This document shows positions 1-7,878 of a DNA stretch of 64,000 bases, piece after piece; positions within the stretch are counted from its first letter, which is position 1; every line of letters starts with the position of its first letter. The stretch lies in NCBI RefSeq assembly GCF_014305155.1, contig NZ_JACRUK010000012.1, forward strand, positions 1 to 64,000, given 5' to 3'. The translations under genes and the position numbers were made by a program. The notes under the pieces are model-generated. The model made no database searches. It had not been told where the DNA came from and was given only the letters and a program-made list of their open reading frames with translations. The stretch is from Flavobacterium muglaense (GTDB lineage: Bacteria > Bacteroidota > Bacteroidia > Flavobacteriales > Flavobacteriaceae).

Positions 1-1889
1 TTCTTTGCATTTAAACAAGAAAAAGTAGCTCTAAATACCTCTGTTTTATTGGATTTGCAATTTTTCAGCAAGCCCTAATTAGACCAGCACATAACGATGA
101 ACCCGCAAGCATAGGAGATAATCAAAATGCAAAATCAGTTCTTGAAATAAATAATGATATTCCTAACTTAAATCAAAATAGAATAAATTTAAATAATTCG
201 GAGATGGTATCACTAAATTCTATTTTCATAATTTCTCCCAAAACCAAAATCAAAACTTTAGTTTTTTTTTATTCCGATGAAAATGATTATTTCAAAAATA
301 GTCTTCAAACATATTCAATCGGAAGCACATCTTTTGAGAATAAACAAGATTATTTTGCGGAAAAGGTTAAAGCAAATGGTTTTGGGAAAGTAGATTTAAC
401 TTATGATATTTCAAAATCAAAAACTTTAGAATATACTGGAAAAATAAGCACAACTAATGAAAAGAGTACTAGTGATTTAATGTTTAACAGCAATTTATTA
501 AATGAAAAATTACAAAGTAATAACCATCTTTTTGATCAAAAAATTGTTTTTACAAACAAATTCAAAGAAAATAAAGTTTTCATTCTATCAGGAAGATATA
601 TAAACGAAAAAACACCCCAAATCTATTCTGCCAATCAATTTATATATCAAACCTTATTTAATCAAAATGCAGATGACATAAACCAATCAAGTGAAAATAA
701 AATGCAATTTGCTGGTTTTGAGGCCCATTTATTAAACCGAAAAAAAAGTAATGATTTATTAGAAATTCGATTTGGAAATCAATTTAGGTATGACAATCTA
801 ACAACTAATTTTCAACTCAAAATAAACGAAATAATTATTGACGAACCAATAAATTATCAAAATAAAACGATTTACTCTGTCGATGATTTATATTTAAATT
901 CAAAATATCGATTTAAATTCAATAAAATCTACTTACTAACGCAAGCAGATTTTCATCAAATTTTTAATAGTATTCAAAATTCAGAAAAAATCAAAAATCA
1001 AAATGTTTTTTTTATTAACCCAAAAATAGGTTTTGAATGGGAAGTAAACAAAAAAAACAAATTAACAACTTCATTTTCTATAAATACTAAAAATGCAACT
1101 ATTCTTGATGTAAACAACAATTACATTCAAAATAGTTTTCGTTCCTTCTCAAAAGGAATCGATAGTTTTAATCAATTAAATTTATCGACTATAATATTAA
1201 ATCATACTTATGGCAATTGGGGTGATAAATTTTTCAGCAATGTATTTTTTCTTTATTCAAAAAACCATGATTTTTTAAGCACCAATACAACAATAAACCA
1301 AAATTATTCTCTGTCGGAAAAAATTATTATAAAAGACAGAGATTTCTTAATATTATCTACAAATATAGACCGTTATTTCAAAATAATATCGACAAATTTA
1401 AAATTAACATTAGATGCAACAAAATCAAACTATAAAAACATTGTAAACAATTCAGAGTTAAGAAAAGTAACTAACTCATCTATTGGCTATGGTATAGAAT
1501 TGCGTTCTGGATTTAAAAGATTGTTTAGTTATAATATTGGAACAAAATGGAATTACAATGAAATCAATACAACTATTTCAAATTCATATTCTGATAATAC
1601 AAGTTTTTTAGACCTATCCTTCATGTTAAATGATAAATTAAATATTGAAATTGATACAGAGCGTTACTATTTTGGTAATTTAGACAACCAAAACAATAAA
1701 TACACCTTTATGGATTTAAAAGCCAATTATACTGCAAAAAAAAATAAACTTATTTTTTCTGTTTTAGGAAATAACCTATTTAACACAAAAACATTTAAAA
1801 ATTATAATATAACCGATATCAGCATTTCAAAAACCGAATACCGTTTGCGACCAAGATATGTACTTTTAAAAATGGAGTTTCGATTTTAA
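1..1889 (+). pseudogene. Outer-membrane TonB-dependent-receptor-like beta-barrel, 5' incomplete, frameshifted
   Basis: This is the C-terminal part of a large outer-membrane beta-barrel of the TonB-dependent receptor type. The main reading frame is rich in alternating aromatic and polar strands and ends in LKMEFRF, a terminal Phe typical of proteins inserted by the BAM complex. The gene begins left of the window. Frame 1 is open from base 1 and reads FFAFKQEKVALNTSVLLD up to a stop at 76-78. The frame that continues to 1889 is open from base 15 and reads on as LIRPAHNDEP. The two join smoothly if one base is missing in the short C run at 73-75, giving FFSKP-LIRP. An ATG at 204 opens the longest complete frame, but it lies inside the barrel and has no signal peptide, so it is unlikely to be the real start. 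The substrate cannot be told. The break may be a sequencing error. Confidence 0.6.
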
Positions 1890-1907
1890 AAAAAATAATA
1901 GTAACAT

Positions 1908-1943
1908 CAGTTTTAGGCTTCGCTCAAAACCGCTGTTTTTTTT
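1908..1943 (+). terminator. Possible intrinsic terminator after the barrel gene
   Basis: An imperfect hairpin (GTTTTAG, loop GCTTCG, CTCAAAAC with one bulge, flanked by CAG/CTG) is followed by a run of nine T at 1935-1943. It lies about 20 bases after the barrel stop codon. The stem is not perfect, so the call is tentative. Confidence 0.4.
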
Positions 1944-2026
1944 CATAAAACTTTTCGTCTAAATAAATTTTTAATTATTAAAAATCATTATTTTTAAAAT
2001 CATTAACAACTTAAAAATCAAATATT

Positions 2027-2149
2027 ATGGCTTCAATTTCAGAAACTGGACACAACAAAAATGTAACAACCTTTGAAACACTAATCCTAACCTGTACAGG
2101 TTTTGGAGACCCAGCTAGCGCGATCGTCTCGTTCGTGCCTACAAAGTAA
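2027..2149 (+). pseudogene. Truncated remnant of a small conserved flavobacterial protein
   Basis: An ATG at 2027 opens a 40-residue frame beginning MASISETGHNKNVTTFE. From memory, this start resembles a family of small Bacteroidota proteins of unknown function that begin with a TGH.KNV.NFE motif and are normally much longer. Here the frame is lost just after TGFGDP, exactly where a GC-rich inverted-repeat arm begins (2125-2140). The likely reading is a gene cut short by, or decayed next to, a repeat element. It could also be a real short peptide. The family resemblance is recall, not a search result. Confidence 0.4.
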
Positions 2150-2303
2150 TTAAAACCAAAGTTGGATGCAAAAATATAAATGTGGTTTTCTATTATAGCA
2201 GTTTATTTTTTAACTTATTTATAAAAATAGTTCATTAATACATTATCAAAATTATGGTTTATTTTATTTTAAATTGCTTTTAATAATAGGCACGAGCGAG
2301 ACG
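2125..2303. repeat. Inverted-repeat pair bounding a ~180-bp AT-rich segment
   Basis: The 16 bases at 2125-2140 (CGTCTCGTTCGTGCCT) and those at 2288-2303 (AGGCACGAGCGAGACG) are inverted copies with one mismatch. Both are strikingly GC-rich against the AT-rich surroundings. Sequences like this recur between genes in many flavobacterial genomes as I recall them. The segment between the arms is AT-rich and holds no convincing gene. Nothing else is seen between 1944 and 2388. Confidence 0.55.
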
Positions 2304-2388
2304 CTTCGCGGTGAATCCTTGCGCATGGCTCATGAATATTAAAACCAATCGTGAATTAGTAATAATTACCCACAAATAATTGAAATCA

Positions 2389-2994
2389 ATGATGAAATAC
2401 TTTTTACTTTTTGTTTCCATTCTAGCAATAGGCTGTAAAGGCAAAACGGATAATGCAGCGACCAAATTACCAATTGACTTGGTTAAAGAAAACGAACAAA
2501 AATCAATGGAGAAAACCCATGATGATCTAGGAACTAGGATTGGTTCCTTTGAATTTCAAGTCAAAACTGATGATGTCGAAAACTTCGAAGACGGAATGAT
2601 TCCTTGGGCTGATCTTGAAAAACCCCAACAAGAGTTGGTATTTTTAGACAAGCGTGACGAAATTGTGATCAAGGATAATCAAGTAAAAGTAGTCATTGAT
2701 TACCCATTAACGAACCAATATGATTTTGTACTACAATCTGCTAAAGGTTTTACTCGAGGACAATTACTAATAGAAATCAGCAAACATTACTACAAATTAT
2801 ATGCCGAAGAAGAGCAAACAGCTACTGTAAAAACGATACCCATTAACCAGAGAACCACCATGTACAATAGAAATCAAACCAACGGAAAATACGGTGTTTG
2901 GGGCCACGACATAGCCGATTTAGATCTATCAGAAATCACCGTTTATAAAAACAAAAAAGGCGAAACTGTTTTACTATTAGGAATTGAATCCTAA
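2389..2994 (+). CDS. Putative lipoprotein of unknown function
   Basis: A 201-residue protein starting MMKYFLLFVSILAIGCKGK. The hydrophobic stretch followed by AIGC is a type II lipoprotein signal, so the mature protein should be anchored by an N-terminal cysteine. The rest is soluble, charged and without transmembrane segments. It contains a region around PIDLVKENEQKSMEKTHDDLG and a C-terminal part (KYGVWGHDIADLDLSEITVYKN) that suggests a beta-rich fold. I do not recognise the family. A TTG at 2380 is in frame, but tandem ATGs at 2389 and 2392 give a better signal peptide. No operon partner is evident. Confidence 0.65.
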   Translation: MMKYFLLFVSILAIGCKGKTDNAATKLPIDLVKENEQKSMEKTHDDLGTRIGSFEFQVKTDDVENFEDGMIPWADLEKPQQELVFLDKRDEIVIKDNQVKVVIDYPLTNQYDFVLQSAKGFTRGQLLIEISKHYYKLYAEEEQTATVKTIPINQRTTMYNRNQTNGKYGVWGHDIADLDLSEITVYKNKKGETVLLLGIES

Positions 2995-3105
2995 CTAAAT
3001 TGCTTGTTTATAACGCCAATTAATTTAGTTGGACTAGTTATGAGATTGGTGAGGTTCATATTATTATTAACTGTTATGCAACATTTTAAAAACACGCTTT
3101 AACAA

Positions 3106-3716
3106 ATGAAATTAAAGATAATTAGATCAATTTTTTGTATTTTATTTTTTTGCTCCTGCAATCAAAATTTCGAAACGTTATCAGCAAAAAATGCGGAAAA
3201 CGAAGTTCTGCTGAAAAAAATTATACCAAATAAAACTGTTAAATATTGGCAAATTGAACACTTTCCAAATTATAAAACTGATAAGTTGGATTTTGAAATC
3301 TTATTTTCAAAAGGAAATACAGAAAATATAGCCATACCGAAAAGCAAATTTAATTTAAATGGTTTTTTTCAGGTTGTCATCCATCACTTTGTGCTTACAG
3401 AATTACTTATTTGGAAAATGACCAATGGAAAATCGTACGGTCAGAAAAAGAATTGAAAACTTTTATTGATAAAGTTGATAATGTGTATGAAGCTTATTTG
3501 ATAGGAAAAATTAATGAATATGATATCGATCAAAATTCAGAAGAAGGCAATGGGTTTTTAAAAGTTGAGGATGGATACACTCTTAAAATGATGAAGTATA
3601 ACAACTGTCCAGAATCAAAAGAGAGTTTTACTTTATCGGTTAATTACAATGGTACTCTTGCAAACATAAAAAGCAATGGGTTCTATTATAAATCTACAGA
3701 TTGCATAATTTACTGA
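3106..3716 (+). pseudogene. Lipoprotein-like protein of unknown function, split by a frameshift
   Basis: Two overlapping frames form one gene. The first (3106-3456) starts with a lipoprotein signal ending FFCSC and runs to PKSKFNLNGFF. The second frame, reaching 3716, is open upstream to 3354 and continues as SGCHPSLCAYRITYLENDQW and then KIVRSEKELKTFIDKV. The join falls on a run of seven T at 3363-3369. One extra T restores a single frame of about 203 residues. The run in the zero frame is T TTT TTT, which also fits a -1 ribosomal slippery site, but no downstream stimulatory structure was identified. Sequencing error or true mutation is the simpler reading. The family is not recognised. Confidence 0.6.
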
Positions 3717-3784
3717 TATAAGGAGGTTGCACAACATGTATTACCAGGCAAAGCACCATTTGTTAAAAATGTATTAATATCGAT

Positions 3785-3823
3785 CAATTAAATTGCGCAC
3801 AATTTAATTGTGTATTACATTTG
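3785..3823 (+). promoter_or_regulatory. OhrR operator overlapping the ohrR-ohr promoter
   Basis: CAATTAAATTG (3785-3795) and CAATTTAATTG (3800-3810) are perfect inverted 11-mers four bases apart. Within them CACAATTTAATTGTG (3798-3812) is itself a 15-bp palindrome, very close to the known OhrR box TACAATTNAATTGTA. A Bacteroidota promoter overlaps it: TTG at 3793-3795, 20 nt, then TACATTTG at 3816-3823. Bound OhrR would block the -33 element and the spacer. Oxidation of OhrR by organic peroxide should release it. Confidence 0.85.
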
Positions 3824-3841
3824 TATCTACAAATAAGAAAA

Positions 3842-4261
3842 ATGAAAGACCAATTACATATTAGTGAACAGGTTTGCTTTCCAGTTTACGTTTTTGCAAA
3901 GGAAATTATTAATCAATATCGCCCTTTATTAACGGAATTAGAATTGACCTATCCACAATATTTGGTTATGATGGTGTTGTGGGAATACAAAGAGCAAACA
4001 GTCAATCAGCTGGGTGAAAAACTAAAATTAGACAGTGGTACACTAACGCCTTTGCTAAAAAGAATGGAACAAAAAGACTTGGTTTGTAGAACTCGTAGTA
4101 CAATTGATGAACGATTGGTGCATATTTCACTTACGTTAAAAGGGGAGGCCTTAAAAGAGAAAGCCTCTTGCATACCCGCGCAATTAATGGAATCCATGAA
4201 TGTGTCGTTGGAGGATTTAACGAACTTAAAGAATATAATAACGAAAATTTTAAAACAATAA
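3842..4261 (+). CDS. ohrR: Organic hydroperoxide sensor, MarR-family repressor OhrR
   Basis: A 139-residue winged-helix regulator. The N-terminal QVCFPVYVFAKE carries Cys12 at the place of the peroxide-sensing cysteine of OhrR proteins. The helix-turn-helix lies around QTVNQLGEKLKLDSGTLTPLLKRME, and the wing around RTRSTIDERLVHISLT. These are standard MarR/OhrR features. The ATG at 3842 is chosen because an upstream TTG start at 3821 would lie inside the -7 promoter box. The gene is directly followed by ohr, two bases away, and preceded by a perfect OhrR-type palindrome, so it very probably represses its own operon. Only the N-terminal cysteine looks placed for sensing. Confidence 0.9.
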   Translation: MKDQLHISEQVCFPVYVFAKEIINQYRPLLTELELTYPQYLVMMVLWEYKEQTVNQLGEKLKLDSGTLTPLLKRMEQKDLVCRTRSTIDERLVHISLTLKGEALKEKASCIPAQLMESMNVSLEDLTNLKNIITKILKQ

Positions 4262-4263
4262 GA

Positions 4264-4686
4264 ATGAAAACTTTATATACAACAAATGCTACCGCAACAG
4301 GTGGTAGAAACGGACAAGTAAAAAGCGAAAACGGAATTTTAGACTTGGAAGTAAGACATCCAAAAGCATTAGGTGGAGCAAATGATGATTTTGCTAATCC
4401 TGAAATGTTATTCGCTGCAGGCTATTCGGCTTGTTTTGATAGTGCATTAAACTTGGTTATCAAAAAGGAAAATATTCAAACTGGCCAAACTACGGTAACT
4501 GCGAAAGTGCATATTGGTCAAAATGACAATGGTGGATTTGGACTAGCTGCAGAGCTACACGCTACTATTCCTGGAGTAACTATGGAAGTCGCGCAATCGT
4601 TAATAGAAAAGGCACATGAGGTTTGTCCGTACTCAAACGCTACAAGAGGAAATATGCCTGTTACTTTAACGGTTTCAAACAATTAA
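4264..4686 (+). CDS. ohr: Organic hydroperoxide resistance peroxidase Ohr
   Basis: A 140-residue Ohr/OsmC-family thiol peroxidase that reduces organic and fatty-acid hydroperoxides in the cytoplasm, usually with lipoyl proteins as electron donors. The catalytic pair is visible: Cys57 in GYSACFDSAL (peroxidatic) and Cys121 in EVCPYSNATRGN (resolving). Arg15 and Glu47, which position the peroxidatic thiolate in this family, are also present. The length is typical. A longer frame upstream of the ATG at 4264 overlaps ohrR and is not used. Co-transcription with ohrR is almost certain. Confidence 0.95.
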   Translation: MKTLYTTNATATGGRNGQVKSENGILDLEVRHPKALGGANDDFANPEMLFAAGYSACFDSALNLVIKKENIQTGQTTVTAKVHIGQNDNGGFGLAAELHATIPGVTMEVAQSLIEKAHEVCPYSNATRGNMPVTLTVSNN

Positions 4687-4720
4687 TAAAATTTTTACCC
4701 ACTATAAATATACAAATAGA

Positions 4721-5356
4721 ATGGCTTTAATAGAAGATTTGAACTGGAGACATGCTGTAAAAGCATACGATGCTACTAAAAAAGTAAGCAAAGAAAATAT
4801 TGATAAAATTGTAGAAGCAGCAAGACTAGCTCCTACTTCTTCAGGGTTACATGGTTTCCAAGTAATTGTGGTCGAAAATCAAGAATTAAAAGAAAAATTA
4901 GTAAAAGGAGCTTTGAATCCAGAATGTATGAGAGATTGTTCTCATGTATTAATTTTTGCAGGTTGGGATCGATATACTGCTGAGCGTATCGACAAAGTAT
5001 TTGATTATACTACGGATGAGCGTGGATTAGAAAGAGGCCGTTTTGGTAGTTATACTGATATGTTGAAAAAAATCTACTTGGCGCAACCAGCCGAAGAGAA
5101 TTTTGCTCACATCGCTAGACAAACCTATATTGCTCTTGGACTTGCTTTGGCGCAAGCCGCAGAATTAAGAGTTGATAGTACACCAGTAGAAGGATTTGAC
5201 AACAGTGTAGTTGATGAAATCTTAGAACTAGAAAAAAGAGGATTGAAAAGCGTTTCACTGATGTACGTAGGATATGCTGATACACCAAATGACTGGATTG
5301 CTCCTATGAAAAAGGTGAGAACTCCTAAAGATGAATTTGTTATCGAATTCAAATAA
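4721..5356 (+). CDS. NAD(P)H-dependent nitroreductase-family flavoprotein
   Basis: A 211-residue nitroreductase-fold protein related to NfsB/YdgI types. The N-terminal NWRHAVKAYD matches the usual R-x-S/A-V-R/K-x-Y/F phosphate-binding start, and APTSSGLHGFQVIVV is the FMN-binding P-T/A-S-x-x-x-Q-P/F-W segment. The C-terminal MYVGYADTPNDWIAPMKKVR resembles the typical end of the family. It sits 34 bases after ohr and before a strong terminator, so it is probably the third gene of the peroxide operon and may reduce quinones or nitro compounds under oxidative stress. The natural substrate cannot be told. Confidence 0.88.
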   Translation: MALIEDLNWRHAVKAYDATKKVSKENIDKIVEAARLAPTSSGLHGFQVIVVENQELKEKLVKGALNPECMRDCSHVLIFAGWDRYTAERIDKVFDYTTDERGLERGRFGSYTDMLKKIYLAQPAEENFAHIARQTYIALGLALAQAAELRVDSTPVEGFDNSVVDEILELEKRGLKSVSLMYVGYADTPNDWIAPMKKVRTPKDEFVIEFK

Positions 5357-5414
5357 TTTTTGATTGATAACGATTTTTTAAATTATGGTTTCCTTCATAA
5401 ACCTAATAATTAAT

Positions 5415-5452
5415 AACCTAGATTAGAACGTTGTTTTAATCTAGGTTTTTTT
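5415..5452 (+). terminator. Intrinsic terminator of the ohr operon
   Basis: AACCTAGATTA (5415-5425) pairs perfectly with TAATCTAGGTT (5437-5447), followed by a T run to 5452. It closes the ohrR-ohr-nitroreductase unit. Confidence 0.9.
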
Positions 5453-5586
5453 ATGGAAGTTTAGATCGAAAACAATAACGGTTGATTTCATTAGGATCAA
5501 ACAGAAAATTACTTTGATAAATTAGTGTAAATCAACGTTTTTATTCTAAATTTATCTTTTGATCAAATTTCTAAAACCAATATGTT

Positions 5587-6381
5587 ATGAATTTTAATAC
5601 AATCAGTCGTTACTTGCTTTTTTCTGTTTTGTTTTCTTCAGCAGCTATGATGGGACAACATACCGTTATTACGATACCTCCAGCCGTTTCTCCAATGACC
5701 ATGCAACCTGAGATGACCGAGATTTGGGAACCACAAGTTAAGGTAATTACTCCCGCTAAGAAATTAGGTGATGCACCATCGGATGCTATTATTTTATTTG
5801 ACGGGAAAAATATGGATCAATGGGTTAGCCAAAAAGATACTAATAAATCAGCACCATGGAAAATTGTTAACAATGATTATATGGAAGTGGTTAGTGATGC
5901 TGGTGGAATCCAAACTAAAATGAGCTTTGGCGATTGCCAGCTGCACATAGAATGGAGTGCTCCTGATGTTGTAGTAGATGGTGGTCAATGGCGTGGAAAT
6001 AGTGGTGTTTTTTTTCAAAACAGGTATGAATTACAAGTATTAGATTCTTATAACAATAGAACCTATAGTAACGGTCAAGCAGGAAGCATTTACAAAGATC
6101 ATCCCCCATTAGTAAATGCGATGAAAAGTCCGTTGGAATGGAATACATATGATATTGTGTACACAGCTCCTCGTTTTAAAGCCAATGGACTAATTGATGC
6201 GCCAGCAAGAATTACTGTTTTTCATAACGGCGTTTTAATACAAAATAATGCTACAATTAATGGTTTAACTTTGTATGCAGGCTTGCATAATTACCCTGTT
6301 CCTCATGGAGAAGATGTGATTTCATTACAAGAACACGGCTGTAAAACACAATTTAGAAATATCTGGATTAGAAAATTGTAA
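5587..6381 (+). CDS. Secreted DUF1080 protein (3-keto-disaccharide hydrolase-like)
   Basis: A 264-residue protein with an N-terminal signal peptide (MNFNTISRYLLFSVLFSSAA...) and a single DUF1080 domain from about residue 65 (AIILFDGKNMDQWVSQ) to the end (KTQFRNIWIRKL). Family landmarks include WRGNSGVFFQNRYELQVLDSY, GSIYKDHPP, the EWNTYDI strand and VISLQEHG. DUF1080 proteins have a concanavalin-like fold, and several hydrolyse glycosides whose sugar has been oxidised at C3. It stands alone between two terminators. The sugar-oxidation cluster at 55.6-63.2 kb would supply compatible oxidised substrates, but that link is inference. Confidence 0.85.
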   Translation: MNFNTISRYLLFSVLFSSAAMMGQHTVITIPPAVSPMTMQPEMTEIWEPQVKVITPAKKLGDAPSDAIILFDGKNMDQWVSQKDTNKSAPWKIVNNDYMEVVSDAGGIQTKMSFGDCQLHIEWSAPDVVVDGGQWRGNSGVFFQNRYELQVLDSYNNRTYSNGQAGSIYKDHPPLVNAMKSPLEWNTYDIVYTAPRFKANGLIDAPARITVFHNGVLIQNNATINGLTLYAGLHNYPVPHGEDVISLQEHGCKTQFRNIWIRKL

Positions 6382-6406
6382 GCAAACTATAATTTGCATT
6401 ATAAAT

Positions 6407-6443
6407 GAAAAAGCCGCTAAGTATAATACTTAGCGGCTTTTTC
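6407..6443. terminator. Bidirectional terminator between DUF1080 gene and efflux operon
   Basis: GAAAAAGCCGCTAAGT (6407-6422) and its exact inverse (6428-6443) flank a five-base loop, ending in T runs in both directions. It serves the convergent genes on either side. Confidence 0.92.
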
Positions 6444-6474
6444 GGGATTAGTAAACATTGTGTTTTAATCATTC

Positions 6475-7878
6475 TTATTGCCATCCACCACCACCAAGGG
6501 CGCGATACAATTGAATGACTGCTTTATATTGTTGAAATTTATTATCTACTAGATTGAGTTTCGCATTCAAGGCATCGTTTTTTGAAGTCAATACTTCTAA
6601 ATAATTAGCTAAACCGTACACTAATAATTCATCTGAGAAATTAGCAGCTTTTGTTAAAGCATCTGCTTGTTTTTCGCGAACAGTGATTTTATAGGTTTCA
6701 TTGTTGTATTGTGCTAGTGCATCCGAAACTTCTTTTCCAGCTGTTAATAAAGATTGCTCAAACTGTAAATACGCTTTTTCTTGATTGGCTTTCGCTATTT
6801 CATATTTAGTTCGTATTTGTCTTTGATTGAAAACAGGTTGTGTTAATCCAGTCACGATATTGGCAAAAATAGAATTAGCACTAAACCATTCTTTTAAATC
6901 AATACTTTGTAATCCGCTAGAAGCTGTGATTTTTAAACTTGGATAAAAACCACTTTTAGCCACATTCGTCATTTCAAAGTTAGAAATCAAGTTGTATTCG
7001 GCCGCAATAACATCAGGACGATTGCGCAGCAAACTAGCCGAAACACCAAGTGTGATATTGGATTGCATTTTTTGTGCTTCAAATGTACCACGTGCAATTT
7101 TACCCGAAGCTTCACCTAGAAGCGCACTCATGGTATTTTCTAGAATAAGTACGTTGTTTTTCAGGTCGGCTATAATGATTTCCGTAGCGTATTTTTGTGC
7201 TTCGGTTTGTTTTACTCCAACTTCAGTTACATTTCCTGCTTTTTTCAAAGCCAGAATGGTTTCCACACTTTTATTGCGATTAATTAAAGTTTCTTCGGCT
7301 ACTTTTATTTGAGCATCTACTGCAAGCAATTGGTAATAAGTAGTTGCTATGTTAGCAATTAATTGCGTTTTTATCGCTTGATTTACGGCAGTTGTTTGTA
7401 AAAATGATGCGTTTGTAGCACGTTTATTACTTCTTATTTTCCCCCAAATATCAGCTTCCCATGAAAGGCTGCCGTACAATTGGTATTGATCAGTATTCAA
7501 ATCACTCAAAAAGGATCCTGACTGACTGTTTTTAGAAATTTTATTATGTGTCCAGTCTGTGGTTGCAGATAGTGTAGGGAAGTAGCCTATTTCACCTTGC
7601 TTCATGGTGGCTTGTGCAGCAACTATATTTTGCATGGCAATGCGCACATCCAAATTATTTTTTAATCCTTTGGTAATATAACCTTGCAATAAAGGATCAG
7701 TGAAAATATTGTTCCAAGATACATTTGCAAGTGAAGTAGTGTCTGTTGACACCACTTCATTGCGATATAAATCTTCTGTTTTTAAAGCTGGCCGTTTGTA
7801 ATCTTGAGCAACAAAACACGATTGTAGTAGTGTCGCCGTAACTCCTAAAAGTGCGATTTTATATATTTTATTTTTCAT
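6475..7878 (-). CDS. RND efflux outer-membrane channel, OprM/NodT family lipoprotein
   Basis: A 467-residue TolC-like outer-membrane factor, the exit duct of the tripartite pump encoded just upstream. The start MKNKIYKIALLGVTATLLQSC gives a lipoprotein signal with Cys21. Two repeated outer-membrane-efflux units follow, with coiled-coil-forming segments such as VAAQATMKQGEIGYFPTLSATTDW and LRNRPDVIAAEYNLISN. An in-frame ATG at 7887 is three codons further upstream; either start overlaps the end of the pump gene, which indicates translational coupling. It is the last gene of the operon, before a bidirectional terminator. The length is normal. Confidence 0.92.
   Translation of the reverse strand: MKNKIYKIALLGVTATLLQSCFVAQDYKRPALKTEDLYRNEVVSTDTTSLANVSWNNIFTDPLLQGYITKGLKNNLDVRIAMQNIVAAQATMKQGEIGYFPTLSATTDWTHNKISKNSQSGSFLSDLNTDQYQLYGSLSWEADIWGKIRSNKRATNASFLQTTAVNQAIKTQLIANIATTYYQLLAVDAQIKVAEETLINRNKSVETILALKKAGNVTEVGVKQTEAQKYATEIIIADLKNNVLILENTMSALLGEASGKIARGTFEAQKMQSNITLGVSASLLRNRPDVIAAEYNLISNFEMTNVAKSGFYPSLKITASSGLQSIDLKEWFSANSIFANIVTGLTQPVFNQRQIRTKYEIAKANQEKAYLQFEQSLLTAGKEVSDALAQYNNETYKITVREKQADALTKAANFSDELLVYGLANYLEVLTSKNDALNAKLNLVDNKFQQYKAVIQLYRALGGGGWQ

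Noticed and set aside
2280-2465. 61-codon minus-strand frame
   Set aside because: Overlaps the inverted-repeat arm and the start of the lipoprotein gene; no recognisable protein features.
2995-3105. Possible integron attC site (GTTAT-type ends around TAACGCC and TTATGCAAC)
   Set aside because: Pairing is weak, no cassette array or integrase is present, and spacing does not fit attC.
4168-4263. Longer Ohr start upstream of ATG 4264
   Set aside because: The extra residues lie in the ohrR coding region and are not Ohr-like.
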